A stretch of 64,000 nucleotides of DNA from Enterovirga rhinocerotis (GTDB taxonomy: Bacteria > Pseudomonadota > Alphaproteobacteria > Rhizobiales > Beijerinckiaceae): positions 186,001 through 250,000 of the forward strand of contig NZ_SNZR01000013.1 of NCBI RefSeq assembly GCF_004363955.1, read 5' to 3'. This document shows positions 43,884-54,522 of the stretch, one piece after another. Each line of letters begins with the position of its first letter. The stretch's first letter is position 1. The notes beneath the pieces were generated by a model, which ran no database searches, had not been told where the DNA came from, and was given only the letters and a program-made list of their open reading frames with translations. The position numbers and the translations under genes are program-made.

Positions 43884-46800
43884 CGGCACCTGTCCGCCCG
43901 CCGAAAACCCGCGCCCGTGCTGCCGACGCACCGGCCGCGTTCAAGCCTGCGAAGGCCGGTCCGCGCATCTACAACCTGTTCCCCCTCCTCGTCGGCCCCG
44001 TCTCCGCCTGGAGCGCGGACCTGCCGCGCATCGCCGCGATGGGGTTCGACTGGGTCTATGTGAACCCGTTCCACGAATCCGGCTTCTCGGGCAGCCTCTA
44101 CGCCATCCGCGATCCGGCGAAGCTCGATCCGCGCTTCCGCGACCCGGGTGACGACGACGAGTCCGGTGACGCCGCGATCCGGCGCTTTGTCGAGGCCGCC
44201 TCGGCGGCGGGCCTTCGCGTGATGGCCGACCTCGTCGTCAATCACGCCTCGAAGGACGCCGTGATGGCGAGCGCGGCGCCGGAAGCCTTCGTCCGCAACA
44301 TGTGGGGCGAGCTCGAAAGTCCCTACGCGACCGATCCGGACGATCCGGGCAAGCGCACCGTCTGGGGCGACCTCGCCGAGTTCGACTGGCACGGCGAGGC
44401 GGGCCGGAGCCATCTTCTCGCCTATTGGGATCGCTATCTCGCCCGGATGCAGGGGCTCGGCATCGGGGGCTTCCGCTGCGACGCCGCCTACAAGGTGCCG
44501 CCCGAGGTCTGGCGCGAGCTGATCGGGAAGGCCAAGGCGCGCGATGCCGGCTGCCTCTTCGCGGCCGAGACGCTCGGCTGCAGCGATGCCGAGACCGCCG
44601 CGACGGCCCGCTCGGGCTTCGACTACCTCTTCAATTCCTTCGCCTGGTGGGACCTCCGGAAGTCCTGGGCGCTCGACCTCGCCGAGACGACGCGGCACCT
44701 CGCGCCCTCGATCGCCTTCCCCGAGAACCACGACATGGAGCGCCGCGCGGCCGCGCTCCCGGCGGAGGATCGCGAGGGGATCGCGCGCGACCTCGCCCTG
44801 CGCTACGCGCTCGCGGCCTTCTTCTCCTCCGGTGTCCTGATGCCGGTCGGCTACGAATGGGGCTACCGGCGCAAGCTGCACGTCGTCGAAACCAATCCCG
44901 GCGATCGCGAGGAGACCGGGATCGACATCTCGGACCGCATCGCGGCGATCAACCGCCTCAAGGCCGAGATCGGAACCGCCAATATCGAGGGTGCGGCGCA
45001 GCTTCTCTCGGCGCCCGACGCGCCGTATTTCGCCCTTCTGCGCCTGGATGGAGGCCATGTCGTCTCGGCCAGCTCCGGCCTTCTCGTCCTCGCCAATCCC
45101 GGCGAGGACAGCGTCACGCTCGATCCGGCGGCGATCCTCGCGCGGACGGGCGGCCTGTTCGGCCCGTTCCTCGATCGGACGCCGAACGGGGCGCCCGCGC
45201 TGTTCGAACCCGGGCGGCCGCTCATGCTCGCTCCGGGCGAATTCCGCATCCTGACGGCCGAGCGGGCCGCGGCCGGTGCCCGGCCGTCCAGCGAGCCGAC
45301 CGGAGAGGGCCGGGTCGTCATCGAATCCGTCTGGCCCGAGCTCGACGGCGGCACGACGCCGATCAAGCGCGTCGTCGGCGAGAGCGTCGAGGTCTGGGCC
45401 GACATCTTCTCGGACGGCCACGACAAGATCGCCGCCGAGATCCAGTATCGCCCCTGGGACGAGACCGTATGGCGCAGCGCGCCGATGCGCTTCCTCGAGA
45501 ACGACCGCTGGCACGGCGCCTTCCCGCTCGTGCGCAACACGCGTTTTCTCTACCGGATCGAGGCCTGGCGCGACCCCTTCGCCTCCTGGCACCACGAGAT
45601 CGAGGCGAAGCGCGCCGCCGGGATCGACGTGCGCCTCGAGACGATCGAGGGCGCCCGCATCGCCGAACGCGCCGCGCAGGAGGCCGAGGGGGTCGACGGC
45701 GAGGCGCTCGCCGACCTCGTCGTGCAGCTCGAACGGGCCGGTGCGGGCGCGCCCGAGCAGCTCGCCCTCATCCTCGACCACGACCATGAGGCCCTGATCG
45801 GCCGCAACGCCGAGCGGGTGAACGCCTCCCGCTCGCGCGACCTCGCCGTCGTCGCCGACCGCCTCGCGGCGCGGTTCTCGGCCTGGTACGAACTCTTCCC
45901 GCGCTCGATGAGCCACGACACGGCGCGCCACGGCACCTTCGACGACGTGATCGCGATGCTGCCCTATGTGCGCGGGATGGGGTTCGACGTCCTCTATTTC
46001 CCGCCCATCCACCCGATCGGGCTCAGGAACCGGAAGGGCAAGAACAACTCGCTTACCGCCGAGCCCGGCGATGTCGGCTCGGTCTATGCGATCGGCGACG
46101 AGACGGGCGGGCACGACGCGGTCCATCCCGATCTCGGCGGCCTCGAAGGCTTCCGCCGCATGGTGGCGGCGTCGCAGGCGCATGGGCTCGAGATCGCACT
46201 CGATTTCGCCATCCAGTGCTCGCCCGACCATCCCTGGATCAGGCAGCATCCGGAATGGTTCGAGTATCGTCCCGACGGGACGATGAAATATGCGGAAAAT
46301 CCGCCGAAGAAATACGAGGACATCTACAACGTCACCTTCTACGGGCAGTCGAAGCCCGGCCTCTGGCATGCGTTGCGCGATGCGGTCCTGTTCTGGTGCC
46401 GGGAAGGCGTGCGCATCTTCCGGGTGGACAACCCGCACACGAAGCCCCTGCCGTTCTGGGAATGGCTGATCGCCGAGGTGAACGGCGCCTATCCGGACGC
46501 GATCTTCCTGGCCGAGGCCTTCACGCGCCCGAAGATGATGCGGAAGCTCGCCAAGATCGGCTTCCAGCAGAGCTACACCTACTTCACCTGGCGCGACACC
46601 AAGAGCGAACTGACCGAGTACATGACCGAACTCGCCCATAGCGACATGGGCGAATATTATCGGCCTAACTTCTTCGCCAACACGCCGGACATCAACCCGA
46701 TCTATCTCCAGACGAGCGGGCGGGCCGGCTTCGTCGTGCGGGCGACGCTGGCGGCGACGCTCTCCTCGGCCTACGGCATCTATAACGGCTTCGAACTGTG

Positions 46801-47245
46801 CGAGGCCGCGCTCTACCGCAAGGAAGAGTATCTCGATTCCGAGAAATACGAGATCCGCGTCTGGGATTACGACCGGCCCGGAAACATCCGCGAGCACATC
46901 ACGAAGCTCAACGCCATCCGGCGCCAGAACCCGGCCCTGTGGGATTTCCGGAACATCACGTTCCTCAATGCCTGGAACGACCAGATCATCTCGTATCTGC
47001 GGATGACGCCCGCGAAGGACAACGTGCTGCTCGTCCTCGTCAACCTCGATCCGCACAACCGCCAGGACTGCACCTACGAGGTCCCGCTCTGGGAGTTCGG
47101 GCTTCCGGACGATGGCGCGATCGAGGTCGAGGACCTCCTCGGCGGCGGCCGCTTCGCGCTGCGCGGCAAGACCCACACCCTGGCGCTCGACCCTGCCGAG
47201 CGCTCCTGCGTCATCTGGCGGCTGGTGCCGCCGGCGCAGGGTTGA
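43880..47245 (+). CDS. glgE: Alpha-1,4-glucan:maltose-1-phosphate maltosyltransferase (GlgE) with an extra N-terminal GH13 domain
   Basis: A 1121-residue protein. The C-terminal part, from about residue 475, is GlgE (DUF3416 domain, then barrel) with Asp850 in RVDNPHTKP and Glu879 in FLAEAFTRPKMM, motifs diagnostic of GlgE. It extends alpha-1,4-glucans from maltose-1-phosphate supplied by the maltokinase. Residues about 25-450 form a separate GH13 barrel with Asp201 (GFRCDAAYKVP), Glu230 (FAAETLG) and Asp285 (ENHDME), all apparently intact. Its reaction is unknown. ATGA overlap with the preceding gene and GGAG upstream fix the start. Confidence 0.92.
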   Translation: MTAPVRPPKTRARAADAPAAFKPAKAGPRIYNLFPLLVGPVSAWSADLPRIAAMGFDWVYVNPFHESGFSGSLYAIRDPAKLDPRFRDPGDDDESGDAAIRRFVEAASAAGLRVMADLVVNHASKDAVMASAAPEAFVRNMWGELESPYATDPDDPGKRTVWGDLAEFDWHGEAGRSHLLAYWDRYLARMQGLGIGGFRCDAAYKVPPEVWRELIGKAKARDAGCLFAAETLGCSDAETAATARSGFDYLFNSFAWWDLRKSWALDLAETTRHLAPSIAFPENHDMERRAAALPAEDREGIARDLALRYALAAFFSSGVLMPVGYEWGYRRKLHVVETNPGDREETGIDISDRIAAINRLKAEIGTANIEGAAQLLSAPDAPYFALLRLDGGHVVSASSGLLVLANPGEDSVTLDPAAILARTGGLFGPFLDRTPNGAPALFEPGRPLMLAPGEFRILTAERAAAGARPSSEPTGEGRVVIESVWPELDGGTTPIKRVVGESVEVWADIFSDGHDKIAAEIQYRPWDETVWRSAPMRFLENDRWHGAFPLVRNTRFLYRIEAWRDPFASWHHEIEAKRAAGIDVRLETIEGARIAERAAQEAEGVDGEALADLVVQLERAGAGAPEQLALILDHDHEALIGRNAERVNASRSRDLAVVADRLAARFSAWYELFPRSMSHDTARHGTFDDVIAMLPYVRGMGFDVLYFPPIHPIGLRNRKGKNNSLTAEPGDVGSVYAIGDETGGHDAVHPDLGGLEGFRRMVAASQAHGLEIALDFAIQCSPDHPWIRQHPEWFEYRPDGTMKYAENPPKKYEDIYNVTFYGQSKPGLWHALRDAVLFWCREGVRIFRVDNPHTKPLPFWEWLIAEVNGAYPDAIFLAEAFTRPKMMRKLAKIGFQQSYTYFTWRDTKSELTEYMTELAHSDMGEYYRPNFFANTPDINPIYLQTSGRAGFVVRATLAATLSSAYGIYNGFELCEAALYRKEEYLDSEKYEIRVWDYDRPGNIREHITKLNAIRRQNPALWDFRNITFLNAWNDQIISYLRMTPAKDNVLLVLVNLDPHNRQDCTYEVPLWEFGLPDDGAIEVEDLLGGGRFALRGKTHTLALDPAERSCVIWRLVPPAQG

Positions 47246-47273
47246 GCCGCTCGTGACATCCTTCTTCCCGCCG

Positions 47274-47366
47274 CGTCATGCTGAGGAGGCGCAGAGCGCC
47301 GTCTCGAAGCACGCACCAGATTCATGCGTCCTTCGAGACGCGGCTTCGCCGCTCCTCAGGATGACG
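47274..47366. repeat. Palindromic repeat, family C, between glgE and treS
   Basis: Arms of about 42 bases (starting CGTCATGCTGAGGAGGCGCA and ending CGCTCCTCAGGATGACG) pair with some six mismatches, around the loop CCAGATTCA. It occupies most of the 141-base gap and would form a strong hairpin in the mRNA just upstream of treS, the only large gap after glgX in the cluster. Confidence 0.85.
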
Positions 47367-47386
47367 CCGTCAGCAGAAAACCCATC

Positions 47387-50300
47387 ATGATCGACCGCAC
47401 CGACATTCATTGGTATCGCGACGCCCTGATCTATCAGGTCCACGTCAAGTCGTTCTTCGACGCCGACAACGACGGCGTCGGCGACTTCGTCGGGCTGACG
47501 GAGAAGCTGGATTACATCCGCGATCTCGGCGTCACGGCGATCTGGGTGATGCCGTTCTATCCCTCGCCGCTGCGCGACGACGGCTACGACATCCAGGATT
47601 ATCTCGGCATCAACCCGTCCTACGGGACGATGGACGACTTCAAGGCCTTCATCGACGCCGCCCACGAGCGCGGCATCCGGGTCATCACCGAGCTCGTCAT
47701 CAATCACACCTCGGACCAGCATCCCTGGTTCCAGGCCGCGCGGAACGCGCCGAAGGGCTCGCCCGAGCGGGATTTCTACGTCTGGTCCGACACCGACCAG
47801 AAATACACCGATACCCGCATCATCTTCCTCGACACCGAGCCGTCGAACTGGACGTGGGATCCGGTCGCGGGCCAGTATTTCTGGCACCGTTTCTATTCGC
47901 ATCAGCCGGATCTCAACTTCGACAATCCGGCGGTGCTCGAATCCGTGATCGAGACCATGTATTATTGGCTCGACATGGGTGTGGACGGGCTGCGTCTCGA
48001 TGCGATCCCCTATCTGATCGAGCGCGAAGGCACGAATTGCGAGAACCTCGACGAGACGCACACGGTCATCAAGGCGATCCGGGCCGCGCTCGACGCCCGC
48101 TATCCGGACCGGATGCTGCTGGCCGAGGCGAACCAGTGGCCCGAGGAGACCGCGCCCTATTTCGGCGACGGCGACGAATGCCACCTGTCGTTCCACTTCC
48201 CCCTGATGCCGCGCATGTACATGGCGCTGGCGCAGGAGGACCGGCACCCGATCACCGACATCATGCGCCAGACCCCGGAGATCCCGGAGGGCTGCCAATG
48301 GGCGATCTTCCTGCGCAACCATGACGAGCTGACGCTCGAGATGGTGACGGACAAGGAGCGCGACTATCTCTGGACCTTCTATGCGGCGGACCGGCGCGCG
48401 CGCATCAATCTCGGCATCCGCCGGCGCCTCGCGCCGCTGCTCGAGAACGACCGCCGCAAGATCGAGCTCCTGAACTCGCTGCTCTTCTCGATGCCCGGCA
48501 CGCCCGTGATGTATTACGGCGACGAGATCGGGATGGGCGACAACATCTATCTCGGCGACCGCGACGGCGTGCGCACGCCGATGCAATGGTCGCCCGACCG
48601 CAACGGCGGCTTCTCTCGCGCCGACCCGGCGAGGCTGTTCCTGCCGACCATCCAGGATTCGATCTACGGCTACGACGCGGTCAACGTCGAAAGCCAGTCC
48701 CGCATTCCGGCCTCGCTGTACAACTGGATGCGCCGGCTCATCGGCGTCAGGCGCTCCTCCCAGGCCTTCGGCCGTGGCACGCTGCGCTTCCTCTATCCGT
48801 CGAACCGCAAGGTGCTCGTCTATCTGCGTGAATACGAAGGCGAGACCATCGTCTGCGTCGCGAACGTCTCGCGGGCGCCGCAGGCCGTCGAGGTCGACCT
48901 GTCGGAATTCTCAGGCGCGACGCCGGTCGAGATGACCGGCTCGACCGCCTTCCCGCGGATCGGCGACCTGCCCTATCTCCTGACGCTGCCCGCCTACGGC
49001 TTCTACTGGTTCCAGCTCGTGCCGACCGAGGCGGGCGCCGAGGACCGGTTCGGACCCCCGGCCCAGCCGGAGCTGTTCACGCTCGTCCTGACCAAGGGCC
49101 TGCGCTCGCTCCTCGAGGGACGCGAACGCGAAGCGCTGGAGCGGACCATCCTGCCGAACTACGTCACGACGCGGCGCTGGTTCGCCGCCAAGGGCGATCG
49201 CATCCGGTCCGTGCGGCTGGTCGATTACGCGGTCATGCCCAACGCGACCGGGCAGGAGAGCTTCCTCCTGCCCTCCTTCCGCGTCGAGCTGAAATCGGGC
49301 GCGATGCAGACCTATTCGATGCCGCTCGCCTTCGAGGAAGGCGAGAGCGAGGCCCTGCTCCCCTATGCGGTCGCGCGCGTGCGCCATGGCCGGCGGACGG
49401 GTTTCGCCTTCGGGGCCGCCTCGTCGTCCGAGTTCACGCAGGTCGCGCTCGACGCCATCCGCGATCAGCGCGAGATGGAGACCGTCGGCGGCGGCCGGAT
49501 CGTCTTCCGCACCACCTCCGATTTCGAACCGGATCTGTCGGTCGATCCCGGCGAGATCCGGCGGTTGTCGGGCGAGCAATCCAACACCTCGATCCTCATC
49601 GGCGAGGACATGGTGCTGAAGATCTATCGGCGCCTGCAATCGGGGCCCCATCCCGAGGTCGAGGTCGGCCGCTTCCTGACGGAGGTCGCCGGCTTCCGGA
49701 ACTCGCCCTCGACCCTCGGCACGATCGAGTATGTGAGCCCCGAGGGCGCGACCGTCGCGCTCGCCCTGCTTCAGAGTTTCGTGCGCAACCAGGGCGATGC
49801 CTGGCGCCTCACGGTCGAGACGCTCTCGCGCGAGCTCGACATGCTGGCGCTCATGCCGCCGGAGGACGACGAGGCGCTGCTCGAGGCGACCAAGCCCTAT
49901 CTGCGCTACGCCGCCGTGATGGGGCGCCGCACCGGCGAGATGCATGCCGCCTTCGCCACGCCGACCGATGACGAGAACTTCGCCTCCGAACCCCTGACGG
50001 CGGAGGATGTCGCGGCGGCTGTGGCCGATGCCCGCGAACAGGCCGACCGGGCCTTCGCCGCGCTTGCGGCGATCCGCGACCAGGCCGGCTCCGTCGCCGA
50101 TCTTCTGGGACGGCGCGACGAGTGCCTTGCCCTGCTCGATGGCCTCGCCATCGATCCGCGATCGGCCATCAAGAGCCGCATCCATGGCGACTTCCATCTC
50201 GGTCAGGTGCTGATCGCCCAGGACGACGTGATGATCGTCGATTTCGAGGGCGAGCCGTCGCGGCCGTCGAAGGAGCGGCGGGGCAAGTTCTCGCCCCTGC

Positions 50301-50638
50301 GCGACGTCGCCGGCATGCTGCGCTCCTTCGCCTATGCGGCCGATGCCGGCGCGCGGGACGTCGCCTCCCGGCTGCCGGAGACGAGCGAGCGCATCGCGCT
50401 CCTCGCCGGAACCTGGCTCGAACTGGTCGAGGCGCAGTTCCTGCACGCCTACGAGGAGGCGACGGAGGGCAGCCCAGCCTGGGTCGAGGACGATGCCACA
50501 CGCCGGGCGCTGATGCGCCTGCACCTCCTCGGCAAGGCCTTCTACGAGATCAACTACGAGGCGAATAACCGCCCGGATTGGATCGAAATCCCGGTCCGGG
50601 GCGTTCTTGCCCTTCTCGACGAAGGAGCGAATGCATGA
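47387..50638 (+). CDS. treS: Trehalose synthase (maltose isomerase) fused to maltokinase
   Basis: A 1083-residue fusion. Residues 1 to about 550 are TreS (GH13_16): Asp205 in [15 protein letters not shown], Glu247 in [11 protein letters not shown] and Asp313 in [11 protein letters not shown]. It interconverts maltose and trehalose. Residues about 565-1083 are a maltokinase (Pep2/Mak) with the catalytic segment [13 protein letters not shown] and [20 protein letters not shown], making maltose-1-phosphate for GlgE. The fusion is well known in proteobacteria and channels trehalose into alpha-glucan. Its stop overlaps glgB by four bases. Confidence 0.95.
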   Translation: MIDRTDIHWYRDALIYQVHVKSFFDADNDGVGDFVGLTEKLDYIRDLGVTAIWVMPFYPSPLRDDGYDIQDYLGINPSYGTMDDFKAFIDAAHERGIRVITELVINHTSDQHPWFQAARNAPKGSPERDFYVWSDTDQKYTDTRIIFLDTEPSNWTWDPVAGQYFWHRFYSHQPDLNFDNPAVLESVIETMYYWLDMGVDGLRLDAIPYLIEREGTNCENLDETHTVIKAIRAALDARYPDRMLLAEANQWPEETAPYFGDGDECHLSFHFPLMPRMYMALAQEDRHPITDIMRQTPEIPEGCQWAIFLRNHDELTLEMVTDKERDYLWTFYAADRRARINLGIRRRLAPLLENDRRKIELLNSLLFSMPGTPVMYYGDEIGMGDNIYLGDRDGVRTPMQWSPDRNGGFSRADPARLFLPTIQDSIYGYDAVNVESQSRIPASLYNWMRRLIGVRRSSQAFGRGTLRFLYPSNRKVLVYLREYEGETIVCVANVSRAPQAVEVDLSEFSGATPVEMTGSTAFPRIGDLPYLLTLPAYGFYWFQLVPTEAGAEDRFGPPAQPELFTLVLTKGLRSLLEGREREALERTILPNYVTTRRWFAAKGDRIRSVRLVDYAVMPNATGQESFLLPSFRVELKSGAMQTYSMPLAFEEGESEALLPYAVARVRHGRRTGFAFGAASSSEFTQVALDAIRDQREMETVGGGRIVFRTTSDFEPDLSVDPGEIRRLSGEQSNTSILIGEDMVLKIYRRLQSGPHPEVEVGRFLTEVAGFRNSPSTLGTIEYVSPEGATVALALLQSFVRNQGDAWRLTVETLSRELDMLALMPPEDDEALLEATKPYLRYAAVMGRRTGEMHAAFATPTDDENFASEPLTAEDVAAAVADAREQADRAFAALAAIRDQAGSVADLLGRRDECLALLDGLAIDPRSAIKSRIHGDFHLGQVLIAQDDVMIVDFEGEPSRPSKERRGKFSPLRDVAGMLRSFAYAADAGARDVASRLPETSERIALLAGTWLELVEAQFLHAYEEATEGSPAWVEDDATRRALMRLHLLGKAFYEINYEANNRPDWIEIPVRGVLALLDEGANA

Positions 50639-52890
50639 CGGCTGCCCGAAAGGCTGCCCCCCGCGACGCGACCGCCGGACAGGCGGCATCGTCCTCCTCC
50701 ATCCGCGTGGAGCCGGCCGCGATCGGCGCGATCGTCCAGGCCCGGCACGGCGATCCCTTCGCTGTGCTCGGCCCGCACGAGACGGCCCGCGGCGAATGGG
50801 AGATCCGTGCGATGCTGCCCGACGCCGTCTCCGTCTCGATCCTGCTCGACGGGCGCGAGGCCCCGGTGCCGACGATGCGGCTCGACCCGGCCGGGTTCTT
50901 CGTCGCCCGCCTGTCGTCTCCCGAAAAGCCGGGCTATCGCCTCAGGATCGAATGGCCCGGCGGCACCGTCCAGGAGAGCCGGGACCCCTACAGCTTCGGC
51001 TCCATCCCCGGCTTCGAGGAGATGGGCCGCATCCGGGACGTCGGATCCGATGCGCCCCAGCGCCTCCTCGGCGCCCAGCCGGCGAGCGTCGCCGGGATCG
51101 AGGGCATCCATTTCGCGATCTGGGCGCCGAATGCGCGGCGCGTCAGCGTCGTCGGCGGTTTCAACAACTGGGACGGCCGGCGGCACCCGATGCGCCGTCT
51201 CCACGACAGCGGCGTCTGGGCTCTGTTCCTGCCGGGCCTCGGTTCCGGCGAGCGCTACAAGTACGAGCTTCTCGGCGCCGACGGCGAGCGCCACGAGAAG
51301 GCCGATCCGATGGCCTTCGCCGCCGAGAAGCCGCCGGCGACGGCCTCGATCGTCCATGTCGCCAAGGACCATGCCTGGCGCGACGCCGCCTGGATGGCCG
51401 CCCGCGCCGAGGGCGACCAGCGGCACAAGCCGATCTCGGTCTATGAATGCCATCTCGGCTCGTGGGCGCGCGTTCCCGAGGAAGGCAACCGCTATCTGAC
51501 CTACCGGGAGCTCGCGGAACGCCTCATCCCCTATGTGAAGGAGATGGGCTTCACCCATATCGAGCTGCTGCCGATCACCGAATTCCCGTTCGACGGCTCC
51601 TGGGGCTACCAGACCCTCGCCCTCTTCGCGCCGACGAGCCGCTTCGGCACGCCGGAGGATTTCATCCATTTCGTCGAGGCGGCGCACGAGGCGGGCCTCG
51701 GCCTGATCCTCGACTGGGTCCCGGGCCACTTCCCGAGCGATGCGCACGGCCTCGCCCTCCTCGACGGCACGCATCTCTACGAGCATGCCGATCCGCGTCA
51801 GGGCTTCCACCAGGATTGGGGAACCTACATCTACAATTACGGGCGCCAGGAGGTCGCGGCCTTCCTCGTCGCCAATGCCCGGTTCTGGCTCGAGCGCTAC
51901 CATCTCGACGGGCTGCGCGTGGATGCCGTCGCCTCGATGCTCTATCTCGATTATTCCCGCCAAGCCGGCCAATGGGTGCCGAACAGGTTCGGCGGCAACG
52001 AGAATCTCGAGGCGATCGACGTCCTGCGGCGCATGAACGAGACCGTCTATGCGGCCGATCCGGGCGTCATGACGGTGGCCGAGGAATCGACCTCCTGGCC
52101 CGGCGTCTCGCACCCGACCTATACGGGCGGCCTCGGCTTCGGCTTCAAGTGGAACATGGGCTGGATGCACGACACGCTCCTGTTCATGTCGAAGGAGCCG
52201 GTGCATCGGCGCTACCACCACCACAACCTGACCTTCGGCCTCCTCTACGCCTTCTCCGAGAACTTCATGCTGCCGCTCTCGCATGACGAGGTGGTGCACG
52301 GGAAAGGCTCGCTGCTCGGCAAGATGCCCGGCGACCGCTGGCAGAAATTCGCGAATCTGCGCGCCTATTTCGGCTTCATGTGGGGCCATCCCGGCAAGAA
52401 GCTGCTCTTCATGGGCGGCGAGTTCGGCCAGGAGCGCGAGTGGAACCACGACCGCAGCCTCGATTGGCACCTGCTCGAGGACGGGCTGCATAGCGGCGTG
52501 CGCTCGCTGGTGCGCGACCTCAACCACGCCTTCCGCTCGGTGCCCGCCCTCCACGAGCGGGACACGGAGGCCGGCGGCTTCGAATGGCTCGTGGCGGACG
52601 ACGCCGAGAACTCGGTCATCGCCTGGCTCCGGCGCGGCACGGACGAGGATCGCGTCGCCGTGGTCGTCTCGAACTTCACGCCCATGCCGCGCGAGGGCTA
52701 CCGCATCGGCGTGCCGCTGCCGGGGACCTACCGGGAGGTCGTCAACACCGATGCCGCCGCCTATGGCGGCTCCGGCATGGGCAATGGCGGCTCGGTGCGC
52801 ACCGTGGAGGCCGAAAGCCACGGCCGGCCCCACAGCCTGACGCTGACCCTGCCGCCGCTCGCGACGCTGATCCTGGAGCGCGAGGCCTAA
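50635..52890 (+). CDS. glgB: 1,4-alpha-glucan branching enzyme
   Basis: A 751-residue GH13_9 enzyme. It has an N-terminal N1 domain, a CBM48 ([20 protein letters not shown] near residue 159) and a barrel with Asp430 ([19 protein letters not shown]), Glu483 or Glu484 ([10 protein letters not shown]) and Asp551 ([14 protein letters not shown]). It adds alpha-1,6 branches to the linear glucan built by GlgE. GGAG lies before the ATG, which overlaps the treS stop. It ends the cluster; a toxin-antitoxin pair on the other strand follows 41 bases later. Confidence 0.95.
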   Translation: MTAARKAAPRDATAGQAASSSSIRVEPAAIGAIVQARHGDPFAVLGPHETARGEWEIRAMLPDAVSVSILLDGREAPVPTMRLDPAGFFVARLSSPEKPGYRLRIEWPGGTVQESRDPYSFGSIPGFEEMGRIRDVGSDAPQRLLGAQPASVAGIEGIHFAIWAPNARRVSVVGGFNNWDGRRHPMRRLHDSGVWALFLPGLGSGERYKYELLGADGERHEKADPMAFAAEKPPATASIVHVAKDHAWRDAAWMAARAEGDQRHKPISVYECHLGSWARVPEEGNRYLTYRELAERLIPYVKEMGFTHIELLPITEFPFDGSWGYQTLALFAPTSRFGTPEDFIHFVEAAHEAGLGLILDWVPGHFPSDAHGLALLDGTHLYEHADPRQGFHQDWGTYIYNYGRQEVAAFLVANARFWLERYHLDGLRVDAVASMLYLDYSRQAGQWVPNRFGGNENLEAIDVLRRMNETVYAADPGVMTVAEESTSWPGVSHPTYTGGLGFGFKWNMGWMHDTLLFMSKEPVHRRYHHHNLTFGLLYAFSENFMLPLSHDEVVHGKGSLLGKMPGDRWQKFANLRAYFGFMWGHPGKKLLFMGGEFGQEREWNHDRSLDWHLLEDGLHSGVRSLVRDLNHAFRSVPALHERDTEAGGFEWLVADDAENSVIAWLRRGTDEDRVAVVVSNFTPMPREGYRIGVPLPGTYREVVNTDAAAYGGSGMGNGGSVRTVEAESHGRPHSLTLTLPPLATLILEREA

Positions 52891-52931
52891 GTTTGGCTCC
52901 GCGCCAGCGCTTTCGGACCCGATCTCTCCCG

Positions 52932-53348
52932 TCAGGCAAGATCGGTCAGGGAAAAGTCGTCGCCCTTGTACAGAAGCGGGACCTTGAGCGACTTGGCGCA
53001 GGCATAGGAATAACAATCCCCGAAGTTCAACGAGGCGGCATGGCCGACGGCCTTGCCGTAGATCGCAGCCGCCTCCAGCGCACCCCTGCCGATCTCGGGC
53101 GAGATCGCGATTTCCTCTGCCGCGATATCCTCGACGAAGGCCTCCACGGCGCGGGCGGCTCGGCGAATGGTTTCGACGGACGTTCGTCCGCCGGGCGATC
53201 TGAGACGAGCCAGCGCGACCGAAGCCTCGAACTTCACCAAGGGCGAAAGAAAGAACGGACCTTCACTCGCCGCGAGCCGGTTCTCGTACTCGTCCGAGCC
53301 CGACTCACGAGCGAGAATCGCGACGATGACGGAGGCGTCGAGGAACAT
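52932..53348 (-). CDS. Type II toxin, PIN domain ribonuclease (VapC family), second module
   Basis: A 138-residue PIN-domain protein: MFLDASVIVAILARE gives the first acidic residue (Asp4), KFEASVALARLR the Glu, and LNFGDCYSYACAKSLKVPLL with YKGDDFSLTDLA the last acids, the pattern of the MazG/VapC Rv0301-type group. The ATG at 53348 shares one base with the antitoxin stop (TGATG), and a start five codons upstream is also open. It is unrelated in detail to the vapC at 26240. Confidence 0.88.
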   Translation of the reverse strand: MFLDASVIVAILARESGSDEYENRLAASEGPFFLSPLVKFEASVALARLRSPGGRTSVETIRRAARAVEAFVEDIAAEEIAISPEIGRGALEAAAIYGKAVGHAASLNFGDCYSYACAKSLKVPLLYKGDDFSLTDLA

Positions 53349-53593
53349 CAGGCCTCGCCCCACATCTCGTCGCTGTGCCGTTTCATGTCGAAGGTCGGAT
53401 CATTCGGGCCGATTACGTCCGCCAGGGCCTTCGACCGCGCCAGCCGCTCCTTCAAAGGCATCGATTGCCTGATCTCGGCCAGACGGGCCTCCAGCGCTTG
53501 GCGAACCACTTCCGTCTTGGTTCTCGCGTGAGTTAGCCGGCGGACCTCCTCCGCCAAGGCGGTCACAGCTTCGTCGCGGATGAATAGCGCCAT
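53348..53593 (-). CDS. Type II antitoxin, VapB-like (Rv0623-type transcription factor family)
   Basis: An 81-residue protein. MALFIRDEAVTALAEEVRRL and ARTKTEVVRQALEARLAEIR form the ribbon-helix-helix of the Rv0623-like antitoxins; the C-terminus (FDMKRHSDEMWGEA) would occupy the toxin active site. AGGAG lies eight bases before the ATG and overlaps the candidate operator. Confidence 0.85.
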   Translation of the reverse strand: MALFIRDEAVTALAEEVRRLTHARTKTEVVRQALEARLAEIRQSMPLKERLARSKALADVIGPNDPTFDMKRHSDEMWGEA

Positions 53594-53596
53594 TGC

Positions 53597-53623
53597 GATA
53601 TCTCCTGAGGTCATCAAGATATC
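53597..53623. promoter_or_regulatory. Candidate operator of the second PIN module (paired GATATC sites)
   Basis: Two self-complementary GATATC hexamers at 53597-53602 and 53618-53623, 21 bases apart (two helical turns on one face), lie immediately upstream of the antitoxin start. The spacing suits co-operative binding by two ribbon-helix-helix dimers and fits autoregulation. It also sits upstream of the divergent SDR gene. Confidence 0.5.
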
Positions 53624-53660
53624 ATCCAAGGAGACAAATTTCACCCATCGGGAGCCTTCC

Positions 53661-54473
53661 ATGTCCCCCTTGACCCTCGACCTCTCGAACCATGTCGCGC
53701 TCGTGACCGGCGCGTCGTCCGGGATCGGCGCCGCGACGGCCAAGGCGCTCGGGGCTGCCGGCGCGACGGTGGTGGTGAACTACCGCTCCGAGCGCGAGGG
53801 CGCCGAGGCGGTCTGCGCGGCCATCCGTGCCGCCGGCTCGGAGGCTCTCGCCGTGCAGGCGGACGTGTCGTCGGAGGCGGATGTCGAGGCGCTCTTCGCG
53901 GCGGCGAAGGAGGCGTTCGGCACCATCCACATCCTCGTCGCCAATGCCGGTCTGCAGCGCGATGCCGCCGCGCACGAGATGACGCTCGATCAGTGGCGGC
54001 GCGTGATCGACGTGAACCTGACCGGTCAGTTCCTGTGCTGCCGGGCCGCCATCCGGGAGTTCCTGGCGCGTGGCCCGCAACCCGCGATCAGTCGCGCCAC
54101 GGGGAAGATCGTCTGCATGTCCTCGGTGCACGAGGTCATCATGTGGGCAGGCCATGTGAACTATGCCGCCTCGAAGGGCGGCGTGAAGCTTCTGATGCAG
54201 TCGCTGGCGCAGGAATATGCGGATCGCGGGATCCGCATCAATTCGATCGCGCCCGGCGCCATCCGCACCCCCATCAACCGGGAGGCCTGGGACACGCCCG
54301 AGGCGCTGGCGAAGCTGCTGACGCTGATCCCCTATGGCCGCATCGGAGAGCCGGAGGACGTCGCGCGGGCCGCTCTCTGGCTCGCCTCGGACCTCTCCGA
54401 CTACGTCACCGGCACGACGCTCTTCGTCGACGGCGGCATGACGCTGTATCCGGGATTCCGCGAGAACGGTTAG
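53661..54473 (+). CDS. SDR family oxidoreductase, glucose 1-dehydrogenase-like
   Basis: A 270-residue classical SDR. TGASSGIGAATAKALG near residues 17-32 binds NAD(P); Arg in NYRSEREGAEAV suggests NADPH tolerance; catalytic Ser in CMSSVHEVIMWAG and Tyr/Lys in NYAASKGGVKLL. The best-characterised relatives are Bacillus-type glucose 1-dehydrogenases and 3-oxoacyl reductases. GGAG precedes the ATG. It stands alone, after the alpha-glucan cluster, so a sugar substrate is possible but unproven. Confidence 0.85.
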   Translation: MSPLTLDLSNHVALVTGASSGIGAATAKALGAAGATVVVNYRSEREGAEAVCAAIRAAGSEALAVQADVSSEADVEALFAAAKEAFGTIHILVANAGLQRDAAAHEMTLDQWRRVIDVNLTGQFLCCRAAIREFLARGPQPAISRATGKIVCMSSVHEVIMWAGHVNYAASKGGVKLLMQSLAQEYADRGIRINSIAPGAIRTPINREAWDTPEALAKLLTLIPYGRIGEPEDVARAALWLASDLSDYVTGTTLFVDGGMTLYPGFRENG

Positions 54474-54485
54474 GCGGGCCAGCGC

Positions 54486-54512
54486 CTTTCTCCGCAAGGG
54501 GAGAAGGGAGCG
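54486..54512. repeat. Partial family B repeat (one arm)
   Basis: CTTTCTCCGCAAGGGGAGAAGG matches the right arm of the elements at 18771-18912 and 62278-62416 with a small deletion. No second arm is present nearby, so this is a remnant, between the convergent ends of the SDR and GNAT genes. Confidence 0.6.
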
Positions 54513-54522
54513 CTCGCTCCCG

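Noticed and set aside
43622-47176. A 1184-codon minus-strand open frame opposite glgE
   Set aside because: Shadow of glgE; lacks any family motif.
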